The notes below the pieces were generated by a model, which did not search any database, was not told where the DNA came from, and saw nothing but the letters and a program-made list of their open reading frames with translations. From Nitrosopumilaceae archaeon (lineage in GTDB: Archaea > Thermoproteota > Nitrososphaeria > Nitrososphaerales > Nitrosopumilaceae), in contig RKRU01000069.1 of the NCBI GenBank assembly GCA_007571225.1, forward strand, positions 1 through 9,981: 9,981 nucleotides of DNA, given 5' to 3'. A program made the translations under genes and the position numbers. The stretch's first letter is position 1. Each line of letters starts with the position of its first letter. Shown here piece by piece: positions 1-5,481 of this stretch.

Positions 1-91
1 TTGCAGGCTTAATGGCATGTACTCTCTGGTTTTAGGTTGTTGTGCAGGACAGTTTTTGTGCGTCTCTTGGTTTGCAGGTCCAGTCTGTCGC

Positions 92-176
92 GTAACTGTC
101 TACGTCTGGCGTAAACAATTTGCCAAATTTGTGCCTAGAATCGGTCATTCAGGTGTGGGAGACGTAAACAGTTCCG
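92..176 (+). repeat. 85-bp dispersed repeat, copy 1
   Basis: This copy aligns without gaps to the reverse complement of 8618-8702, with 71 of 85 positions identical by hand alignment. It begins GTAACTGTCTACG and ends CGTAAACAGTT plus two or three bases, so its ends form an imperfect inverted repeat. A third motif CGTAAACA at 110-117 can pair with TGTCTACG at 97-104 as a small local hairpin. The core CCAAATTTGTGCCTAGAATC (123-142) is shared with the other copies. No open reading frame or transposase is associated. It could be a miniature mobile element, a structured RNA or a protein-binding array. Confidence 0.85.
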
Positions 177-229
177 TTCTAGGATGTATGATTTGTGGAC
201 AAAAACCGCATACGGCGCCATGCAGAATT

Positions 230-248
230 GAAGAAATATAATAAAAAA
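230..248 (-). terminator. T-rich terminator of the ferredoxin gene
   Basis: Read on the minus strand about 20 nt after the ferredoxin stop codon, the sequence is a run of six T followed by ATTATATTTCTTC. Archaeal transcription commonly ends at such T-rich tracts without a strong hairpin. The position fits the end of the ferredoxin transcript. Confidence 0.55.
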
Positions 249-268
249 GGTGTATAACTGAACGACTA

Positions 269-580
269 TTAATCGATCAGTTCGGTCCAGCCCTTTACGA
301 AGACGGAGTTCTTGTAGAGTGGAACAGGCTGTCCGACGGTAAAGTCCATCGGTCTCATCCAAAAGATTGCCTTTGTCGGACACACACCTATGCATGCACC
401 GTCAGAGATACACCTCTCAGGATAAAAGACAAAAGCCTTGCCTCTCTTCCAGCCTTCAACGGGTTTTACTCGTAGCACATCAGGTCCAAGTGATGTACAG
501 ATCTCTACACACAGTGCACAGCCTATACACATCTGTTCGCTGATGTCAGGAATAATTCCTACTGGCATTTCATCTTTCAT
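269..580 (-). CDS. Ferredoxin with two [4Fe-4S] motifs, one Asp-ligated
   Basis: Small soluble electron carrier of 103 residues. The first cluster motif is CIGCALCVEIC (Cys18, 21, 24, 28). The second is CISDGACIGVCP (Cys57, Asp60, Cys63, Cys67), where Asp replaces the usual second Cys, as in the CxxDxxCxxxCP motif of Pyrococcus furiosus ferredoxin. The C-terminal part (about 70-103) is a conserved-looking tail without further Cys. It is probably a one-electron donor or acceptor for 2-oxoacid or other ferredoxin-dependent oxidoreductases; the partner is not evident here. I give the longest ATG start; an in-frame ATG at 566-568 (Met5) fits better with the TATA-like AT-rich block at 593-602 if the mRNA is leaderless. 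A duplicated 12-bp motif lies upstream. Confidence 0.9.
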   Translation of the reverse strand: MKDEMPVGIIPDISEQMCIGCALCVEICTSLGPDVLRVKPVEGWKRGKAFVFYPERCISDGACIGVCPTKAIFWMRPMDFTVGQPVPLYKNSVFVKGWTELID

Positions 581-592
581 GCTCTCTTCATC

Positions 593-602
593 ATTAATAT
601 AA
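593..602 (-). promoter_or_regulatory. TATA-like box of the ferredoxin gene
   Basis: On the minus strand this reads TTATATTAAT. Its centre is about 28-30 bp from the in-frame ATG at 568 and about 18 bp from the ATG at 580. A leaderless or very short-leader transcript would favour Met5 as the true start. Confidence 0.5.
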
Positions 603-622
603 CTTGTCGAAGAAATGGGCGG

Positions 623-656
623 TATAACGGTGTTTGGGATTTTATAACGGTGTTAT
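623..656 (-). promoter_or_regulatory. Duplicated 12-bp operator-like motif upstream of ferredoxin
   Basis: The 12-mer TATAACGGTGTT occurs at 623-634 and again at 643-654, an exact 20-bp spacing or about two helical turns. The second copy extends to the interrupted palindrome ATAAC-GGT-GTTAT (644-656). The pair lies just upstream of the ferredoxin TATA-like box, in the gap after the 666-1361 gene. This suggests two binding sites for a dimeric regulator; no regulator is identified. Confidence 0.45.
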
Positions 657-665
657 AATTTATGA

Positions 666-1361
666 TCATCGTCGCCGCGACGCCGCCACATCCTCAAGTA
701 TGGGATTAAATGAGTCATCCCATTTGAGGAGATATACGCCCGTCGCCGGCATAGTCGGCCCTATGATCTGTCTTCTCCTAGGAGACGTGACCCATACATC
801 GGTGCCGGCTGCCGGGGTAGCTGCCGCATACTTCTGGCGCCCTTCTGCCATCCTGCGGCCTGCGCCCCCGTCGTTGCGCCCGGCTCGATTCTGCAGATCC
901 GCGCGTCTTTGAACTATCGCGCCCACCGTCACGGATGAACCGGCCTGGCCTGCCAGAGACGAGAGGATCATCATACAGGAATTTGCGGCTCTAATAGAGT
1001 CTGGGCCCTGAAACATCTCATAAACCCCATTCAAGGAGTCGACTATTACCGCGGTCCGTCTCTTTGAGGCCGCAGAGATGATCCCTACAAGTTCGGCATT
1101 CCATGTTCCGGTATCAGGACAGGACAAGAAGAGGCCGTCACGCTTCTTGTGCATGCCGGACCTGATATAGCCCGCATACAGCAGGTCCGTATCAACAAAG
1201 GCCACGGGAAGCGGTGTTGAATCTGCAAGCATACCAAGAAACCGGGTCTTGTCAAAGGCGCCAACGGAGAGGATGATGTTGAGCGTGCGTCGTTCCAGTT
1301 TTCGTCTGATCGAGTCCATGCCTATCGTTGAGTCTATTGATGCTGCTGCTGTGTCACCCAT
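666..1361 (-). CDS. Uncharacterised protein, possible RecA/KaiC-like fold
   Basis: Protein of 231 residues that I do not recognise by name. Residues 27-40 look like a strand followed by a degenerate P-loop (SVGAFDKT; the usual GxxxxGK[ST] pattern is not complete). Residues 104-111 (AVIVDSLN) look like a Walker-B-type strand ending in Asp. This order and spacing recall RecA/KaiC-superfamily proteins, but nucleotide binding is doubtful. Residues 159-200 are rich in Gly, Arg and Ala and may be disordered or bind nucleic acid. The start ATG is only 20 bp from the divergent aminotransferase start, so the two promoters must overlap or lie inside each other's coding sequence. An alternative start is Met15. 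The fold assignment is inference. Confidence 0.7.
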   Translation of the reverse strand: MGDTAAASIDSTIGMDSIRRKLERRTLNIILSVGAFDKTRFLGMLADSTPLPVAFVDTDLLYAGYIRSGMHKKRDGLFLSCPDTGTWNAELVGIISAASKRRTAVIVDSLNGVYEMFQGPDSIRAANSCMMILSSLAGQAGSSVTVGAIVQRRADLQNRAGRNDGGAGRRMAEGRQKYAAATPAAGTDVWVTSPRRRQIIGPTMPATGVYLLKWDDSFNPILEDVAASRRR

Positions 1362-1381
1362 GATTTTTAACTAACATCGGA

Positions 1382-2602
1382 ATGGTAATGTCGGATATAA
1401 TAGTGAGCTCGGACTTGTTTGTAGATGACTTTGCATACCCGGGAGAGAGGATCTACCTCAACAACGCATCAATCTCCCTGATGCCAAAATCAAGCATCGA
1501 GTCCATGAGGGAGTTTCTGCTCGACTACAACTCCGCCGGCCCAGATTCGCCCGGGGCAGAGAAGATCATAACCGAGAAGATGCACAGCGTCAGGAGCATC
1601 ATGGCCGGGATCATCTCCTGCCAGCCCGACGAAGTGATACTGACGCAGAGTACCACAGATGGAATTAATATTGTTGCAGGTGGGTTGGCCCCATCGCCAC
1701 CACACCACATATCGAAATACCAAGTGATAATTCGGGATATGGAGCATGAACACCACGCAAACCTCTATCCGTGGTTCAGGCTTAAAGAATCAGGCATGAC
1801 TGTCAGGAGCCTGCCCATAGACCAGTATGGATTCTTTGATGTAGGGGGTCTAAGGCAGTTGCTAGATGGTAACGGCGGCCGTGCCAGCATAGTGGCAATG
1901 AGTCATGCATTATACAACACGGGCGCCATACTTCCCATAGAAGAGATAGGCAGGGCCGTGCGTAACAGGGCTACGGATACATTCTTTGTGGACTCGGCGC
2001 AGACGATAGGCTGTCTTGATGTATCAGACTGCAACGTGGCAAGAATGGGGTGTGACTATATGTCGTTTAATGGATCAAAATGGCTGTGCGGTCCCATGGG
2101 CATCGGTTTTTTATATTGTAGCAAGAAGGCAGGTAGTCGGTTAGAACCGTGCACGGTAGGAGGGGAGTCGGCCATGGCCTATCGCGACAACAATGACGAG
2201 ATGCGCCTTGCATTTAGGGACATGCCAGACAGGTTTCAGACAGGTTTCAGAAACTATGTGGGCACAATAGGAATCGAGGCGTCCCTGCGGTATCTGAAGA
2301 GGATAGGCTTTGAGAAGATACGCAGGATCAACAGGAACCTGTCTGCCATGTTAGTAGAGGAGCTTGCGCGCCTTCCGGATGTGGTTCTTTATAGTCCAGA
2401 CGATCCAGACAGGCGTACTAGTATAGTCTCATTCAACATACGTGGAATGGATCCGCGGACCGTAGTAGAATGGATGGAAAAACAGGGAATTGTTCTAGCG
2501 GTGCGCGAGATGGGAGAGCTTGAGATGGTACGGGCATCACCACACTTCTTCAACACAGAGTCACACATACAGGCGCTAGTTGATGCCCTAAAGGGGTTAT
2601 AG
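1382..2602 (+). CDS. Class V aminotransferase (cysteine-desulfurase-like, no catalytic Cys loop)
   Basis: PLP-dependent fold-type I enzyme of 406 residues. Visible family features: LNNAS (26-30), QSTTDGIN phosphate-binding turn (89-96), MEHEHHAN with the ring-stacking His near 124, FVDSAQTIG (202-210) with Asp204 for the pyridine nitrogen and Gln207, and SFNGSKW with the Schiff-base Lys233. The C-terminal part ends VRASPHFFNTESHI (383-396), typical of the SufS/CsdA/epimerase branch. The loop before it, where SufS carries its persulfide Cys (GHHCAMP-like), is shortened here to AVREMGELEM and has no Cys. It is therefore unlikely to be a standard cysteine desulfurase; the substrate is unknown. 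The start could be Met1 or Met3. Its 3' end overlaps the convergent RAM-domain gene by 6 bp. Confidence 0.9.
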   Translation: MVMSDIIVSSDLFVDDFAYPGERIYLNNASISLMPKSSIESMREFLLDYNSAGPDSPGAEKIITEKMHSVRSIMAGIISCQPDEVILTQSTTDGINIVAGGLAPSPPHHISKYQVIIRDMEHEHHANLYPWFRLKESGMTVRSLPIDQYGFFDVGGLRQLLDGNGGRASIVAMSHALYNTGAILPIEEIGRAVRNRATDTFFVDSAQTIGCLDVSDCNVARMGCDYMSFNGSKWLCGPMGIGFLYCSKKAGSRLEPCTVGGESAMAYRDNNDEMRLAFRDMPDRFQTGFRNYVGTIGIEASLRYLKRIGFEKIRRINRNLSAMLVEELARLPDVVLYSPDDPDRRTSIVSFNIRGMDPRTVVEWMEKQGIVLAVREMGELEMVRASPHFFNTESHIQALVDALKGL

Positions 2603-2854
2603 GTCCTCCTGCTCCTCGATCACCATCATGGTCAATGTGGACTGGACCTTGCTGATCTTCCTTATCTTGTTGGTGATCGTTCCACGCAGTTCCTCGGGGT
2701 CGTCTGCAATCAGCTTCAATACTATATCGTATACGCCGTATACGCCCTGTATCTCAAAGTAGGCGCTCTCGGCGCTCAGTATCTGCTTTACCTCGTCGAT
2801 TATGGACTCATCTGAACCTAGATCAGAGTTGAGTAGAACATATGCTGTTGGCAC
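2597..2854 (-). CDS. Stand-alone Lrp/AsnC RAM-domain protein
   Basis: Protein of 85 residues consisting only of the effector-binding RAM domain of Lrp/AsnC regulators: a beta-alpha-beta-beta-alpha-beta pattern with IIDEVKQIL (helix 1), EIQGVYGVYDIVLKLIA (35-50, including the characteristic G-x-YD turn), LRGTITNKIRKI (helix 2) and VQSTLTMMVI (last strand). The N-terminal helix-turn-helix of full-length Lrp is absent. Such proteins are known to bind small ligands such as amino acids and to oligomerise, possibly modulating full-length Lrp-type regulators. The start codon is GTG (2852-2854), supported by a TATA-like box about 25 bp upstream. It overlaps the aminotransferase stop by 6 bp, tail to tail. 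Confidence 0.88.
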   Translation of the reverse strand: MPTAYVLLNSDLGSDESIIDEVKQILSAESAYFEIQGVYGVYDIVLKLIADDPEELRGTITNKIRKISKVQSTLTMMVIEEQEDL

Positions 2855-2874
2855 AACAAAATTACCACAAAACG

Positions 2875-2882
2875 GTATTTAA
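2875..2882 (-). promoter_or_regulatory. TATA-like box of the RAM-domain gene
   Basis: On the minus strand the sequence is TTAAATAC, centred about 25 bp before the GTG at 2854. That is the spacing of a leaderless archaeal transcript and supports the GTG start. Confidence 0.5.
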
Positions 2883-2891
2883 CTTTTCATT

Positions 2892-2925
2892 ATTCAAACA
2901 CGCACATTCAAACACGCACATTCAA
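2892..2925. repeat. Short tandem repeat, 14-bp unit
   Basis: ATTCAAACACGCAC is present twice in perfect tandem (2892-2905 and 2906-2919), followed by a partial third unit ATTCAA. It lies in the 168-bp divergent region between the RAM-domain gene and the cyclase-family gene, just upstream of the RAM gene's TATA-like box. Confidence 0.8.
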
Positions 2926-2993
2926 CGGCCCACAGGCACATTCGGCGGCACCGGTTACCTGCTATGACCAGTGTATCTGTTATAATAATGGAC

Positions 2994-3001
2994 TTTATAT
3001 T
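2994..3001 (+). promoter_or_regulatory. TATA box of the cyclase-family gene
   Basis: TTTATATT is centred about 25.5 bp before the GTG at 3023. The spacing matches a leaderless archaeal transcript starting at that codon. Confidence 0.65.
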
Positions 3002-3022
3002 TCCCGACGGGTTACAACCAAC

Positions 3023-3745
3023 GTGAACACAAAAAACCCCACACATCATATAGGAATGCCCATCGATCTCACATTGACAATATCAGACACCCTTCCAACA
3101 TTTCCCGGTTCGCCCAACTCCAAGATAATCAAATGGTTGGAACTTGACGAGGACGGATACAACCTTGAACTCATCCTTTCAAGCACCCATGCGGGAACAC
3201 ATATTGACGCCCCATACCATTTTGACAGGAACGGGGATAGTGTGGAACAAATACCACCCAGCAAGCTGATCGGCAGGGCAGTATTGATAAAGATCGGCAA
3301 CGGGGATCCAGGGCCTAACCACGCAATAACAAAAAGAGACATAATCTCGTTTGAGAAGTCCATACACGGACACGACAAGGTTATAGTAGAGGGAGCTTCA
3401 GTCATCTTCCTTACCGGATGGCAGAAAAAGCACCTCAACTGCCAAGATTACTTTGCGGCAAATCCCGGACTAGACAAGTCGGCAGCAAAATACTTGGTAT
3501 CAAGGGGAGTAAACCTGGTAGGAACAGACGCGCCCAGCATAGATGTGGGTGCCGATGACTCGTTTGTAGCCCACCACATACTGGCAGGGGCCGGAGTGCT
3601 CATAGTGGAGAACTTGGCCAATCTGGACATGATTGATGCAGACGAGTTTGATTTTGTAATACTTCCCCTGAGGATAGAGGGCGCAGGCGGCTCCCCCGTA
3701 AGGGCGCTGGGATTTCCGGCGGGGCAGTCACAACTGCACCTGTAA
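3023..3745 (+). CDS. Cyclase-family metal-dependent hydrolase (kynurenine formamidase-like)
   Basis: Protein of 240 residues of the cyclase/KynB-type family (Pfam PF04199). The hallmark motif HAGTHIDAPYH (56-66) supplies His56, His60, Asp62 and His66 for divalent-metal binding and catalysis. Further conserved-looking pieces are GTDAPSID (167-174), HHILAGAGVLIVENLANL (184-201) with Glu196, and a hydrophobic C-terminal strand. Members hydrolyse amides or cyclic ureides; no kynurenine pathway genes are nearby, so the substrate is open. The GTG start is chosen because a clear TATA box lies about 25 bp upstream; an internal ATG at 3056 would remove 11 non-conserved residues. It is divergent from the RAM-domain gene. 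Confidence 0.9.
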   Translation: MNTKNPTHHIGMPIDLTLTISDTLPTFPGSPNSKIIKWLELDEDGYNLELILSSTHAGTHIDAPYHFDRNGDSVEQIPPSKLIGRAVLIKIGNGDPGPNHAITKRDIISFEKSIHGHDKVIVEGASVIFLTGWQKKHLNCQDYFAANPGLDKSAAKYLVSRGVNLVGTDAPSIDVGADDSFVAHHILAGAGVLIVENLANLDMIDADEFDFVILPLRIEGAGGSPVRALGFPAGQSQLHL

Positions 3746-3761
3746 AAACAATAACAAGTTT

Positions 3762-3785
3762 TGCCTGCTAGGCGCGCTGCAGGCA
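3762..3785 (+). terminator. Hairpin after the cyclase-family gene
   Basis: TGCCTGC (3762-3768) and GCAGGCA (3779-3785) form a perfect 7-bp inverted repeat around a 10-nt GC-rich loop, 16 nt after the stop codon. No T-run follows, so a role in termination or 3'-end protection is only a possibility. Confidence 0.4.
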
Positions 3786-3830
3786 GTATGACATCAAGAC
3801 CATATTCATTGTGATATGCATATGACAATC

Positions 3831-3898
3831 CGTGTCATCAGGCTATGCGCGTGGCGGTACAACAGTCACGTGTCATCAGGCTATGCGCGTGGCGGTAC
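3831..3898. repeat. Perfect 30-bp direct repeat, two copies
   Basis: The 30-bp sequence at 3831-3860 recurs without mismatch at 3869-3898, separated by 8 bp (AACAGTCA), a period of 38 bp. Each copy starts CGTGTCATCAGG and ends GTGGCGGTAC. It lies in the non-coding gap between the convergent cyclase-family and membrane-protein genes. It looks like a recent tandem duplication; the 8-bp spacer is far too short for CRISPR. Confidence 0.9.
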
Positions 3899-3967
3899 GT
3901 TACAGCAGACAAATGATTCTGGTCTCAGTTGCAAATGACGGCAACGAATCCAGATTATGTCCTAGAC

Positions 3968-4321
3968 TCAGGGCGGCTGCGCTGTTTCTTCGCCTGTATT
4001 ATCTTGTCCAGGGATTAATTCCCCAATCCGGTCAATGGGGTTCAGCGTGGAGTTCTCCCCCAGTAGAGTCTCCGGCGCACTTTCTAGGCCGCCCACAATA
4101 TTGCGCGTAGCCCCCTCTGTCACCTCTCCCAGCTTCGCCGCCGTCTGGTTAATCCTGTCCCCCACAAAGACAGTCGCCTCGCTGCGCAAACCCTCCACAT
4201 CCGCAGACAGGGACCCAGGTATGGTAGATATCGTATCCGGAAAGAACCGCTCAATCTCGTTATAGAATATCGTGCCGCCCAGTACCACAATTCCTACAAT
4301 TATAGCCAGTTTGATCAGCAT
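3968..4321 (-). CDS. Small membrane-anchored hypothetical protein
   Basis: Protein of 117 residues with one N-terminal hydrophobic segment (about 2-20, LIKLAIIVGIVVLGGTIFY) and no clear signal-peptidase site, so it is probably anchored with residues 21-117 outside the membrane. The outer part is polar, with a possible amphipathic helical stretch around 38-75, two N-glycosylation sequons (NQT at 58, NST at 90) and a Gly/Glu/Pro-rich tail. I recognise no domain. It has its own promoter region (TATA-like TATTATTG on the minus strand near 4345-4352, about 27 bp upstream of the ATG), after the terminator of the upstream UPF0201 gene. No function can be assigned. Confidence 0.72.
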   Translation of the reverse strand: MLIKLAIIVGIVVLGGTIFYNEIERFFPDTISTIPGSLSADVEGLRSEATVFVGDRINQTAAKLGEVTEGATRNIVGGLESAPETLLGENSTLNPIDRIGELIPGQDNTGEETAQPP

Positions 4322-4361
4322 GCTGGTATTTCATATAACTATTACAATAATACCCCGCAGG

Positions 4362-4380
4362 TAAAAAAATTGTACAAAAA
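4362..4380 (-). terminator. T-rich terminator after the UPF0201 gene
   Basis: Read on the minus strand, 23 nt after the stop codon of the 4403-4798 gene, there are two T-runs (five and seven T) separated by GTACAA. This fits archaeal intrinsic termination of the UPF0200-UPF0201 transcript. Confidence 0.55.
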
Positions 4381-4402
4381 CGATCAAATTTTCTTTACCA
4401 AT

Positions 4403-4798
4403 TCAGCCCAGACCTGCTGCAAGCCAGTCCATAAACCCGCCCGTATCCGGCGTGGTGGTTGTTATTTTTATGGGGCCCAGTGGCGATTCGTCTGCCTCGT
4501 GACAGATCGCCACGCGCCCCGCATACGCGGCCTGTTTGTTAAGATAAAACCATGTGGAGTCGTCATCATCATGCATGTTCTCCAGAAGGCTGCGCCGGTA
4601 CGCCCTCCACGACTCGGCTCCCGTACGAATCGCCTCCCTGATCCGCTCTAGCGAATTAAGTTCGGTCGAGTCGGCGACCACATAAAATCTCTGGCGGTTC
4701 ATGGTGGCGCCTGTAAAGACGTTTGCAATGGCAACCTCTATCTTTCCTGGATCTTCTGAAGGGTGTATGGGTGCAACGGCCCTTGTTCTGTGGATCAC
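4403..4798 (-). CDS. UPF0201 family protein
   Basis: Protein of 131 residues. The N-terminal APIHPSEDPGKIEVAIANVF (9-28) and the C-terminal FYLNKQAAYAGRV (84-96) with SPLGPI (105-110) match the archaeal UPF0201 family (COG1931, RNA-binding-like PF01877). It probably binds RNA, though the biochemical role is unknown. The middle (56-75) is a basic helix, followed by a short acidic run DDDD (77-80). The GTG start (4796-4798) overlaps the TGA stop of the UPF0200 kinase gene as GTGA, so the two are translationally coupled. In some archaea the two are a single UPF0200/UPF0201 fusion protein, which supports joint function. Confidence 0.87.
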   Translation of the reverse strand: MIHRTRAVAPIHPSEDPGKIEVAIANVFTGATMNRQRFYVVADSTELNSLERIREAIRTGAESWRAYRRSLLENMHDDDDSTWFYLNKQAAYAGRVAICHEADESPLGPIKITTTTPDTGGFMDWLAAGLG

Positions 4799-5412
4799 TT
4801 TGCGCCCCCAGCCTGCCGTCCGTCCCGTACCTCTGACAACCCGTCCCGTACCTCTGACAGCCAGCCCCGGATAATTTTATGCGCCCTGTCGACAAGTCCC
4901 TCCCGTGTCAGTTCTATATTGGACAGCGCATAATCGGATAATGCAATGGAGTGACTTATTCCTACGGAGAGTTCGCGAGAGTCACGCTCCTCAAAGTGTC
5001 CCCGGGTCTGCGGATCGTCTGTCCGCCCCCTGGCCTGTAAAAACCCAAACCGGGCATCAGCAGATGCGTGTATTGCTAGGACCTTGATGGTACCGAATTT
5101 TGAGAGCGACCTGATCTCGTCGTTGGAACGTATGCCGTCGATCAGTACTACACGTGACCTGGACTGCAGTATCTTGGGGCCCACCAGATCCGCCACTGCC
5201 CCCGGTCCGCCGGCCTGCCGCAGATCCAGCATGAGCTGACCTAAGTTTGAGCGTGTCGGCTCTAGGTTACGCCGCTCTGCCTCCGCTCGCACAGAGTCAC
5301 CCATATTTACCACATCATATCCATGTACCTTCAAGCCGTCTGCAATGGTAGACTTGCCGGCGCCCGGCATTCCGGTCAGACAGACGATCAGTCTTTTTTC
5401 ATCATTCTCCAA
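4795..5412 (-). CDS. UPF0200 P-loop kinase (nucleotide / dephospho-CoA kinase-like)
   Basis: Protein of 205 residues. Walker A GMPGAGKST (14-22), a nucleoside-kinase-like NMGDSVRAEAERR (36-48), VVLIDGIRSNDEI (88-100) as Walker-B-type strand, and a LID-like ARGRTDDP (127-134) place it in the archaeal UPF0200 family of adenylate-kinase/CoaE-like enzymes. The phosphate acceptor is unknown. The start is TTG (5410-5412): no in-frame ATG occurs before Met15 inside the P-loop, and a TATA-like box lies about 26 bp upstream. The C-terminus carries an exact in-frame heptapeptide duplication (LSVRDG-type unit LSEVRDG at 185-191 and 192-198). The gene is coupled to the downstream UPF0201 gene and divergent from the thpR-like gene. 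Confidence 0.87.
   Translation of the reverse strand: MENDEKRLIVCLTGMPGAGKSTIADGLKVHGYDVVNMGDSVRAEAERRNLEPTRSNLGQLMLDLRQAGGPGAVADLVGPKILQSRSRVVLIDGIRSNDEIRSLSKFGTIKVLAIHASADARFGFLQARGRTDDPQTRGHFEERDSRELSVGISHSIALSDYALSNIELTREGLVDRAHKIIRGWLSEVRDGLSEVRDGRQAGGAK
4820..4859. repeat. 19-bp direct repeat encoding a duplicated heptapeptide
   Basis: CCGTCCCGTACCTCTGACA occurs at 4820-4838 and 4841-4859 with a 21-bp period. It lies inside the 3' end of the UPF0200 kinase gene and preserves the frame, duplicating seven residues. Confidence 0.85.
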
Positions 5413-5434
5413 TGTAGTGTTCTCGTCGATCTGC

Positions 5435-5442
5435 CATAATGA
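5435..5442 (-). promoter_or_regulatory. TATA-like box of the UPF0200 gene
   Basis: TCATTATG on the minus strand is centred about 26 bp before the TTG at 5412. The spacing is that of a leaderless transcript and is the main support for the TTG start. Confidence 0.4.
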
Positions 5443-5453
5443 AGCTACCGAAA

Positions 5454-5459
5454 TTTATA
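5454..5459 (+). promoter_or_regulatory. TATA box of the thpR-cca-kinase unit
   Basis: TTTATA within AAATTTATAA is centred about 25.5 bp before the ATG at 5482, as expected for a leaderless archaeal mRNA. It probably drives all three overlapping genes downstream. Confidence 0.65.
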
Positions 5460-5481
5460 ACCAAGATGGCAGCAGACTGTA

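Larger units (their letters stand above)
1..268. other. Gene-free left end of the window
   Basis: No convincing coding region is visible. A forward frame is open from position 2 to 241, but its product is Cys/Trp-rich with no recognisable domain, and it runs straight through the 85-bp repeat, so I do not call it. The stretch holds repeat copy 1 (92-176) and, near its right end, the T-rich terminator of the ferredoxin gene, which reads on the minus strand. Confidence 0.6.

Noticed and set aside
92..176. Integron attC-like recombination site
   Set aside because: Length and inverted ends resemble attC, but the GTTRRRY/RYYYAAC core bases are not met in the copies and no integrase is visible.
17..241. 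Forward open frame of 74 codons at the left end
   Set aside because: It passes through repeat copy 1, has no domain and shows an unnatural Cys/Trp-rich composition; it is probably chance.
535..600. C/D-box small RNA (TGATGA and CTGA motifs on the minus strand)
   Set aside because: The motifs overlap the ferredoxin start and coding sequence and lack convincing C'/D' boxes and terminal stem.
3831..3898. CRISPR array
   Set aside because: Only two repeats with an 8-bp spacer, and no cas gene in the window; a tandem duplication explains it better.
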